Positions 16,293 to 22,696 of a DNA stretch of 23,635 nucleotides are shown here, in pieces. The translations under genes and the position numbers were made by a program. The stretch spans positions 1 through 23,635 of the forward strand of contig JADKAO010000012.1 in the NCBI GenBank assembly GCA_016715285.1, in the 5' to 3' direction. Below the pieces are notes generated by a model. That model ran no database searches, was not told the origin of the DNA, and worked only from the letters and a program-made list of their open reading frames with translations. The stretch is from Actinomycetales bacterium. Lineage in GTDB: Bacteria; Actinomycetota; Actinomycetes; Actinomycetales; Dermatophilaceae. Position 1 is the first letter of the stretch, and each line of letters begins with the position of its first letter.

Positions 16293-16720
16293 TTAGGCGC
16301 CCATCGGGGAGCCGGTCTCGACCCAGGTCTTGAGGTTGGAGACAAGGTAGAGCGAGCCGGGTCAACTTGGCGCGCTGTCGCGCTGTCGGGGTCGAGGTCG
16401 TAGTGCTCGACCGCGACGATGCAGCGCGCCTCTGCGCCGCTCGATCCGCCACGATGAAGCCGGGTCCGTCGCGGACCCGCGTCGTCCCAGGTGGGGGAAA
16501 AGGTGAGCTCGAGAACCTCGCCGGCACCGCGCGGAGCACGGTCCCTTCTGCGGCTACGGTGCCGTTGGGCAGGTATAAGGTGTATGGCGAGTCGGCGGCG
16601 AGTCGAGTTGAGCGTGGTCGCGAAGAACCAGGAGGTGGTCTCTTGGGTGGAAGGCCTGCCAGACGCGCTTGGGGCTGCGTCAATCATCACGGCATACCGA
16701 TGGGAAGGGGTCGCGGACAT
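16293..16720 (-). CDS. SRPBCC (AHSA1-like) domain protein (frameshifted)
   Basis: START-like ligand-binding domain of the Aha1/CalC group. It reads MSATPSHRYAVMIDAAPSA, then WQAF-like after a restored base, ETTSWFFATTLNSTR, SPYTLYLPNGTVAAEGTVL, LELTFSPTWDD, and an EHYDLDPDS segment. The end is SNLKTWVETGSPMGA with TAA at 16293-16295. These match the usual order of a helix, a beta-strand glycine or proline turn, W-x-D, and the final helix with LKTWxETG. About 142 residues. Such domains often sit directly behind an ArsR-type regulator, as here. The ATG at 16720 has AAAGGA upstream, but the frame is also continuous with the preceding helix-turn-helix domain, so the two may be one protein. Frame changes lie near 16660, 16600 and 16500 and within 16370-16440. 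Confidence 0.8.
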
Positions 16721-17053
16721 GGAGAGTCCTTTCGTTTCGGCGAGGTCTTTGAGGTTGTGGAGGCTCAGGCCCACCTGGAGCGCGTAGTCGTCAAGCCAGC
16801 GACGCGCGAGGGTGACGATGGGCACCGGGTTGGGGTAGCAGCGACGGACGCCCGGTCTTGTGGGTGGTGACGAGGCCCGCGGCTTCAAGGACCGCGGTGC
16901 TTGAGGACTGCGTGGCGCCCGAGGTGGGGACTGCGGCGGCCTGGCTCTGACGCTCTGGCCGTCGGTATGCCCCGGGAGCGGGCCAAGGGGCGCGCGCGCC
17001 GGGCTGGCTCCGGCGAGCGCGTGGATGACCGGTTCGGTGGGGTGGGTGGCCAC
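16721..17053 (-). CDS. ArsR-type winged helix-turn-helix regulator (frameshifted; may be fused to the SRPBCC domain)
   Basis: About 110 residues. GTG at 17053 gives ATHPTEPVIHALAGASPAR, then GHTDGQSVGELAA-like, SSSTAVLEAAGLVTTHKTGR (recognition helix and wing), RRCYPNPVPIVTLARRWLDD and SLHNLKDLAETKGL. The NPVPI and RRWLDDY motifs are typical of ArsR-like regulators paired with SRPBCC/AHSA1 proteins. The reading frame after about 16890 runs without a stop into MSATPSH of the SRPBCC domain. A perfect inverted repeat at 17064-17078 lies directly upstream and may be its operator. At least two frame changes between about 17000 and 16880. The signal sensed is unknown. Confidence 0.75.
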
Positions 17054-17063
17054 AGTACTGGTA

Positions 17064-17078
17064 GTGACTCCGAGTCAC
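17064..17078. promoter_or_regulatory. Inverted repeat, candidate ArsR operator
   Basis: GTGACTC at 17064-17070 and GAGTCAC at 17072-17078 form a perfect 7-base inverted repeat around a single C. It lies 10 bases upstream of the GTG of the ArsR-type gene, where a repressor would block the ribosome site and transcript start. The rest of the gap up to 17272 (about 190 bases) shows no gene I can recognise; TTAGGCGTCTTACAGT near 17250-17265 may include a promoter for the gene at 17273. Confidence 0.5.
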
Positions 17079-17272
17079 CTGTCTACAGCTCCTGGGCAGG
17101 GAGCCAGTGAGTCCGTGGAATCAGTCCGGGAACGCGGGTGGCGTGGGGCCGATGCCGATGATCAAGGCAACTCCGGCCTGAGGTATTTGGTGCGTCGATC
17201 ATCCATCAGAGAGCTCCGGGCCGACCCAGGCTGAAGCTGGCCGGTTCAAGTTAGGCGTCTTACAGTTCTGGC

Positions 17273-17898
17273 ATGCGGCTACGCGGGGGGTTGGGCACTC
17301 GCATCGTCGGGGCTGTCGCAGCGGTGACGCTGGGGTCTGGCTGACGAGCAGGGATTATGTGCTGTTTCCAGAGCACCGGGCCGGCCGGGGCGGAGCGTCA
17401 CGACCTTACCAGCGGTATGAAGGTGTCGTTGATGCCGAGGCTCGGGGTGGGCAAGCCTGCTCGGGTCACGGTGGTCCTGCTGGCACGCCTCGGGTTGGTG
17501 GGACTCTTCGGTGTGGTGGTGTCTATCCGGAGATGGCCACGCCGGCAACGGGAGATCGCTCTCGTTCGCCCGGATGCCGACGACGGAAAGTCCGGTCTTG
17601 GTGATGATCAGGACCCGTCGCCGGTCCTCGCATCTCATGCGGAGAGTAACGAGATCACGCGATGCGTGGCGCGCAGTCGAGCTGACTCTGGAAGACGATG
17701 CACACCACTTGAAGTCATCGCGGACTCTCGCGGACAGTGCTGGTCTGGCGGTGGCTGCAGGAGCGTCACATGGTCCGCGCGCTGGCGCTTGCGGACCTCT
17801 ATGACCACACGCGCTACTCCGGGCGGAGAGACTGTCCCCGCGGATCGTGCGCGGTCACGACGCTGTCGGCTCGCATTGTTGACGAGTTGCGTCGGTGA
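17273..17898 (+). CDS. Putative DUF4129-type membrane protein (heavily frameshifted)
   Basis: Recognised only from pieces and context. ATG 17273 gives MRLRGGLGTRIVGAVAAVTL, a likely membrane or signal segment, then a stop in that frame. Further on are VTVVLLARLGLVGLFGVVVS followed by IRRWPRRQRE (membrane segment with a positive inside face, about 17466-17550), DAWRAVELTLEDDAHHLKSS with RTLADSAGLA, and a last part ALALADLYDHTRYSGR running to LSARIVDELRR and TGA 17896-17898. The pattern of AW-x-x-hE, a short K/RxSxTL segment and hxxLYxxxRYSGR is that of DUF4129 C-terminal domains, which accompany MoxR and DUF58 genes. The stop overlaps a GTG (GTGA) of the next gene. About 209 residues, at least four frame changes. 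The call depends on the neighbours; I am moderately sure. Confidence 0.55.
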
Positions 17899-18260
17899 CC
17901 CCCAAAGCGAGAGGCACGCTTTGATGTGGGCCTTGGGCTCCTTGGTGCTGCGGCGGCGCTACACCCTGGCGAGCTTGCTCCTCCCAGCCACTGACCCTCG
18001 GAGCGATAGCGCTCGGCATACCTCGTCGTCAAGGCGTGTCAAGACGGAACGGGCAAACCGCAACCACCCACTACTGCGCCAACGGTTCTGGATCACCTCC
18101 AAGTTACTGCCTCCGCCCGAGCGCGGCTAGAGCGAGTGCTGGCCTCGTTCAACTCCTGCCGCCGGCGGGCGGGCGCCCACCAGACAGCCTTTCCCCGCTG
18201 GCACACCGGCGCGGATTTTTCACACTGAGCGCCGACATGACCACCTTGCCAAGAAAGTCA
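17895..18260 (+). CDS. Small membrane protein of the MoxR operon, unrecognised (frameshifted; end uncertain)
   Basis: GTG 17895 overlaps the stop of the previous gene. After restoring one base it reads VTPKREARFDVGLGLLGAAA followed by LTLASLLLPATDPR, giving one likely membrane helix. Beyond about 18010 I cannot follow the frame with confidence: pieces such as VLDHLQVTASARARLERVLA (about 18090-18150) could be the cytoplasmic tail. There is no family I recognise. It lies between the DUF4129-like gene and moxR, and the GTGA overlap argues that it is a real operon member. The end is set just before the MoxR ribosome site and is only approximate. Confidence 0.45.
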
Positions 18261-18274
18261 TGGAGGCTCGGGGA

Positions 18275-19243
18275 ATGAGCGATGCAACCGCGCATGCAAG
18301 GAGTGGCAGAGCTCGCCGAACCTGGTCGCCCACCCTGGACCGGGTCGTGGTCGGCAAAAGGACCGGAGTTGGAGATCGTCCCGCGGCGATACTCGCTGGC
18401 GGTCACGTGCTGATCGAAGACGTTCCGGGTGTCGGCAAGACCCGCGGCCAAAGCGATCGCGAGTCGGCCGGGCCTGACGTTCGCGCGGATCCAGTTCACG
18501 CCCGACATGCGCCCAGCGATGTCACGGGGGCGGTCTATTTTCGACTCAGCGCGACCGTAGGTTCGTGTTCCGTCGCGGCCCCGTATTCGCGGGGCCCGTC
18601 TGGGCCGACGAGATCAAGCCGGGCACCAGCCAAGGCCAAACAGCGTTGCTGCGGGCGATGGCGAGCAGGAAGTGAGCGTTGACGGCGACTCACGCGCTGC
18701 CCCGCCCATTCCACGTCATCGCCACGGCCAACCTGATCGGAATACGAAGGCACCTTCGCGCTCCCGTGGCGCAACCAGACCGGTTCCTCGTCCTTGCCGC
18801 GATCGTTACCCGGACGAGGAGAGCGAGCTTCACCTGGTCAGGGAGACCGCACGGCACGGTCGAAGTGATTCCCAAGCGCCCGAGTCAACAGCACCTCCCA
18901 TCAACCTGCCCGAGGCCCAGCGCCTCCTGCCAAATGTCACTGTCACCGAGGAGGTCACCCGCTCATCGTCGACCTCGTCGTCGCCACCCGCCAACACGGA
19001 GCCTCGCCCTCGGCGCGTCTCACTCCGAGGGTCTGCGGCGCTGACGCAACGCGCGCAAGCCATCGCGCTTCTCCGCGGCCGCACCCCACGTCACCCCAGC
19101 CGATGCAAGATCTCGCCATCCCGGTGCTCGCCCATCGAGTTGTACTGCACGAACTCTGGGGTTCCCAGACACGGGACTACCCTCCAGGTGATCCAGCGGA
19201 TTGTCGGAGGGCGACCCCTAACCCCGACGCATGGGATGCGTGA
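18275..19243 (+). CDS. MoxR-type AAA+ ATPase (frameshifted)
   Basis: Chaperone-like AAA+ ATPase of the MoxR/RavA branch, about 322 residues. LDRVVVGKRT leads to AAILAGGHVLIEDVPGVGKT (Walker A, about 18392-18440), LTFARIQFTPDM, PSDVTGAVYF, FVFRRGPVFAGPVWADEI (Walker B), then HALPRPFHVIATANLIG (sensor 1 Asn), QTDRFLVL-like (arginine finger region), YPDEESELHLV, VTVTEEV, ALTQRAQAIALLRGR (sensor 2 region) and HRVVLHELWGSQTRDYPPGD. The MoxR motif order is complete, though the frame changes at least six times. Start ATG 18275 has GGAGG eight bases upstream. The stop at 19241-19243 is three bases before the ATG of the DUF58 gene. MoxR and DUF58 proteins are usual partners, thought to help assemble or activate other proteins, some with von Willebrand A domains; the client here is unknown. 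Confidence 0.88.
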
Positions 19244-19246
19244 GAG

Positions 19247-20428
19247 ATGGATCCTCGGTGGCACGGCAAAGCCACACCTGCGTGGTGGCGGGCCCTTTGC
19301 CGTCGCAGCAACCGGCTTTGTTCTCGCTCTCCTGCCTCACCGACCGGATCCGAGTCGCCCTGACCAGCCCCTTCGCATTGGCGGCAGCAGTCGACTTCCG
19401 GAGACCTCAGAGTCAACCCCGAGCATCACAACGGATGTGACGCATGGGCCTGCTCCGCGAGGAGAGTCGGTCCTCATTACCCACCATCACCCTCACCCAG
19501 CCGATGGGCGGCTCACGATCAGCGTCGACCAACCCGGGGGCGTCGACGCGCCACGCGCGACAGTGTCCACGACTCGACCACCACACGAAAAACCACCCCC
19601 CCTCTGGGGCGTCCGCCCCCCTCACCACGCGTCACCTATTGCGCCACCACCTGGGCCGGATGAAGCCCGCGCCCCATCACCGGAACCCAGCCGCTACCCC
19701 GCCCTGCCCCCGATCCGGCCCGCCACGTGCATAACCACCTGCGGCCGCCGGCCAGGGAGCCGATCGGTCCCGACCCAGGGGATGCGCGGCGGGTGATGGG
19801 TTGGACTACCAGGGGCTAGCAACCTCCACCCCAGTGAGAGTCCCCGTCGAGTCAACTGGCCCGCCACCCTCAGAATCGGCCGGATGGTCGGCACCCAGAC
19901 CTTGGCAGACACCACCGCGGCATACCTGCTCATCCTGGACGCCTGGGCCGACGGGCAGCTGGGAGACCTAGCCCCGGCAGCCGCGCCAGTTGCTGCTGGC
20001 GTCTGTCCGGCGAGGTGGAGCCGTCGCCTTGGCCGTCCACGGCTGGCGATGTCGCCCCGATCCCTCTCGGCAGTGGAGAGCACCTCACCCAGCTGGAGAT
20101 CACCCTCGCCAAACTCATCCCACGCGAGGCGTCAACGTACGACTTCTAACACGGACGCACCCGCCGTCTCCGTCTCCTGCCCGGCACGGTCGTCCTCGCG
20201 CTATCCCCGCTCGATGACCCCGCCCCCACCCCACTCCCTCATTCACCCTCAAGGGAGCACATTTTGGGTCTCGGTCCTCGGACACCTCCCACATCGCTAC
20301 GGAGCCCTGCAAGCGTGCGAGCAGACAGTCCGCCGCCGCGCTTCTCGAAGCTCCGGGATCCCGGTCACTCCCCTACGACGGTCCGGCATCCCTGGCGATC
20401 ACCCTCACGCACCGCCAGGGACCGATGA
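19247..20428 (+). CDS. DUF58 protein (MoxR partner; heavily frameshifted)
   Basis: About 394 residues. MDPRWHGKATPAWWRA leads to VAATGFVLALL and LTSPFALAAAVDFRRP, the paired N-terminal membrane helices. After a frame change comes GRLTISVDQPG and VDAPRATVSTTRPPHEK, the extracytoplasmic beta domain. The decisive piece is RVNWPATLRIGRMVGTQTLA followed by LILDAWAD (about 19850-19950), the DUF58 core with its RxxxWxxTxRxGxL-like pattern and the Asp-ended strand of a degenerate von Willebrand A fold. Later segments include ALAVHGWR, LEITLAKLIPREAST, RRLRLLPGTVVLALSPLDDP and RASRQSAAALLEA. The stop TGA 20426-20428 overlaps the next ATG (ATGA). A GTATGCCG copy encodes Ala-Tyr just before LLILDAW. Many frame changes make this the worst-read part of the window. 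Confidence 0.75.
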
Positions 20429-20820
20429 CTGCCCCAGTCGCCCGTGATCGCGGCCGCGTATGCCGGTGTCGCGGCACCGCCCATCCTCAACACGCCCTGG
20501 GCACCTGAATCGCCCCTGCTCGCGTTCCCCCATCGCGCTGACCGCGCTCCATCCGGCCAAGTATCCCATCGATGGACGACGTTCTCATCCTCACCCACGT
20601 TCTTATCGGCGGTCGCCTCCGTCGGTGGACGGCAACCGGCGCTGGCCACCCTCGCAGCACTCCGCGAGACCCTCGCGCCCTGCACTTACTCGCCCCATGC
20701 TTTCGTGGCGGCTGGCTTCCACCTCACCGCCGATCGACACACTGACACTCGCCGTTCGTCCGCTTGCCTCGATGGCCAGCTTCCGCTTGCGACCGCCGTG
20801 CTTGTCAACGCCCTGGGTAG
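20425..20820 (+). CDS. Membrane protein closing the MoxR-DUF58 operon, unrecognised (frameshifted)
   Basis: ATG 20425 overlaps the DUF58 stop. Pieces read MTAPVA, VIAAAYAGVAALPIL-like, WAPESPLLA, ALTALHPA, SHRWTTFLILTHVLIGG-like, VASVGGRQPALATLAAL, HAFVAAGFHLTADR and LPLATAVLVNALG, suggesting about four membrane helices in about 130 residues. The end is placed at TAG 20818-20820, which follows VLVNALG after a one-base adjustment and leaves 9 bases before the convergent tetR stop. I do not recognise a family. The coupling and order suggest an accessory of the MoxR-DUF58 system. Confidence 0.5.
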
Positions 20821-20829
20821 CGCCGGCAC

Positions 20830-21442
20830 TCAGCCGAACTTCCCGGAGGTGCGCAGGTTGGGGACCTGGGAGAGACTTGAGGTGGGCGCGCAGCACCGCG
20901 AGTGCCTGCGGTTCCGGCTATGCCGTGCAGGACGTGGAGTGCCAGCCCGTCGATGAGTGCGTGAAGGTGCCGAGCCTCCCGCGTGAGATTTCGGCGTCGG
21001 GGCTTTGGAAGGAGCTCGTTGACCACGCCGCGCAGAGGTTTTTCGAGTTGACGGTCGATCGCTGGCACACGTCTCTTGGAGACGGGGTCGCTGAGGGCGA
21101 CCGTCCCGAGTTGCAGATAGACCGACATCTCCGGTGCTGCGCTCCCAAATCAGGCGGCATGGTCTCGGCGAGTGCAGCGAGCGCCTGAGCCAGGGGGTCC
21201 CGGGCTCGCAGGAGGTTCCCGATGCGAGCGGCCACGCGCTCGCCCATCAGGGTGAGGCCCAGGCCGCCGGAGCGCGGCCTGGGTGGGAAGGAGCGGCGCA
21301 GGGACGTTGTGGCGACGCCGGATAAATCCGCGGCGACATTGCGCACGGAGACACCGGCCACGCCGTCGCGCAGGAAGGACTTCCGCCAGGCGGCCGCGGT
21401 GATCTCGGTTGCGCGCGCCTCGTGGTCGATGAGTCTGGGCAC
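20830..21442 (-). CDS. TetR-family transcriptional regulator, second copy (frameshifted)
   Basis: About 204 residues. GTG 21442 opens VPRLIDHEARATEITAAAWR, then LRDGVAGVSVRNVAADLSGV and SLRRSFP-like (DNA-binding domain). The ligand domain follows with LTLMGERVAARIGNLLRARD, LAQALAALAETMP, DAQHR-like then MSVYLQLGTVALSDP, NLCAAVVNELLPKPRRRN-like, HLHALIDGLALHVLHG and LRAHLKSLPGP, ending at a stop near 20830. Frame changes fall near 21330, 21150, 21080, 20930 and 20880. It shares VPxxxxH at the start, VSVRxVAA and a DAExxTE motif with the TetR at 15627-16220, so the two look like members of one subfamily. Divergent from the membrane protein at 21513; the 70-base gap holds an A-rich stretch (AAAAAAA near 21465) suitable for promoters but no convincing palindrome. 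Confidence 0.82.
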
Positions 21443-21512
21443 GCGGCAATCGTAGTCGCGGCGATAAAAAAAGCTCTTGTGAGGCACAGTCGTACTAACA
21501 ACGGGAGACCGT

Positions 21513-22042
21513 GTGATTCTCTTCTGCCTCATCGCCTGCGAGATCGCGTTCTGGGCCCTGATCGTCGTCGGCTGGTGCTCCGATATCCGGCGCGTATGCC
21601 GCGTGCCGGGCCCGTCGCGCTCGCGCTCGTCCCCGGTGTCGACGTGATGCTCCTGGCCTTCACGGCGATCAACCTCAGGTCAGGGCGACAGCCACGGTGG
21701 CGCGGCCGCGCCGCGGACTACCTCGGGTTCTCGGTCGCCTACGGTCACCGCCCTTATCTCTGGTGGTAGAGCACCCGCTTTGCGCACCGATATGCGAAAC
21801 AGGCCGGCACCGGTGAAGTCCACGGCACGGCATACGCGGTTGTGCTGGGGTGACGTGTCCCAGGACCGCGATCGGTGACCGTGGCCTCGGCCGTCACGTG
21901 GGTTCTGGTCGCGTGGGTGGGCGATCCGGTGCGCACGGCCACGCTCGGATCACCTACCGCTGGTCGGCGATCATTCTCGGCATCCGAAACTCTCGTCGCC
22001 GTCACCTACACGATCTGGCCCGCCGCGCCCCCAGGCGGCTGA
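21513..22042 (+). CDS. Conserved actinobacterial membrane protein, function unknown (frameshifted)
   Basis: About 176 residues with four likely membrane helices. GTG 21513, preceded by GGGAG, gives VILFCLIACEIAFWALIVVG, followed in other frames by GPVALALVPGVDVMLLAFTA and INLRSG (second helix), AADYLGFSVAYGH, a loop with RFAHRYAKQ, then SAVTWVLVAWVGDP and ETLVAVTYTIWPAAPPGG before TGA 22040-22042. The ADYLGFSVAxGH and FAHRxA segments recall a widespread uncharacterised actinobacterial membrane family found beside TetR regulators; I know no assigned role. Divergent from tetR, which may control it. Frame changes near 21560-21600, 21770 and 21840-21880. Confidence 0.68.
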
Positions 22043-22091
22043 GCAGGCGGCAGACCGAAGGGCGCGTATGCCGTGCGTGGGAGACCAAGGC

Positions 22092-22660
22092 ATGACTGCA
22101 CAGCCCGGTGGCCCCGGCAGCCGCGTCCGTCCGCCGCCCTGCAACTCGACTCCGCTCTCTGTGGGCGTGCCAGCACCTATCCGAGGCGCAGAAGGCGGTT
22201 GACACGCTCTCCGACGAAGGGCTTCCCGGTCCAGAACGCCTCATCGTCGGCACTGAGCTGCGCCAGCTCGAGCGTCACCGGCCGCCTCGCATAGAACGAG
22301 GTCGCTCCTGGGGGCGGGGCGCTCTCGGGGCTGTGGTTCCGGGCTTTTCGTCGGGCTCTGCTAACGATGATCACCACCAGCGGCACCGCGGGATCACATG
22401 TAGCCGCCGCAGTGGGCGCCAGTCTTCAGGGCCGTGTGGGGGCGCTTGGGTTGGCCTCTACGCGGGGACAGCGCGATTTCAACGTCGGTGAGCCGCATCG
22501 TGCCAGCGCGCTTCGAACTCCTCACCGAGCACTGCAAAGGTCGCCCAGCGCTCGCGAAATCCTGTCTGCGGCAGGGATCGACACGGGCCGACCGGGAGGT
22601 GCCGCCGTTTCGTCCAGCCTGCATGACCCCTGGGCGCCCGGACAGTCATCCATTGGCTAA
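22092..22660 (+). CDS. General stress protein 17M-like membrane protein (frameshifted)
   Basis: About 189 residues. After a Pro/Gly-rich start (ATG 22092, MTAQPGGPGSRVRPPP) it reads SEAQKAVDTLSDEGLPGPER, then LIVGTELRQLERVTGR-like, the ferredoxin-like domain named after Bacillus GSP17M/YflT, which begins with a helix AQxAVDxLSDEGFP. A glycine-rich membrane hairpin follows (LLTMITTSGTAGSHVAAAVG), then ALGLASTRGQRDF, SVSRIVPARFELLTEH and AREILSAAG, the usual closing elements of the actinobacterial form. The stop is TAA at 22658-22660. Family knowledge gives only a link to general stress; the mechanism is unknown. Frame changes near 22140, 22270, 22330-22370 and 22480. It stands 36 bases before the nucleotidase gene. 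Confidence 0.75.
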
Positions 22661-22696
22661 CTGAGCGCGTGATTTTGGTACCCGGGAGGGAGCGCA

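Larger units (their letters stand above)
482..22073. repeat. Dispersed octamer GTATGCCG, 29 copies
   Basis: Exact copies counted by hand. Top-strand GTATGCCG starts at 482, 1002, 2705, 4603, 5299, 6960, 8115, 9593, 10165, 11286, 11882, 12641, 20458, 21594 and 22066. Its complement CGGCATAC starts at 1530, 3258, 4753, 5355, 7753, 8514, 9153, 11362, 13568, 13657, 16690, 18014, 19918 and 21828. The counts by strand are nearly equal (15 and 14). In genes it usually encodes Tyr-Ala or Ala-Tyr with the rare codons TAT or GCA, but also Val-Cys-Arg (9153) and Gly-Ile-Pro with the rare ATA (4753). At least four copies (2705, 6960, 8115, 10165) are between genes. Near-matches are scarce. Longest gap about 3 kb (13664-16690). 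Confidence 0.9.

Noticed and set aside
17079..17272. Possible small gene between arsR and the DUF4129-like gene
   Set aside because: No start with a ribosome site and no recognisable protein; treated as leader DNA.
18672..19796. A 374-codon Pro/Arg-rich open frame
   Set aside because: It mixes short true pieces of MoxR and DUF58 with out-of-frame stretches; the Pro/Arg/Ser richness is what high-GC DNA gives in a wrong frame.
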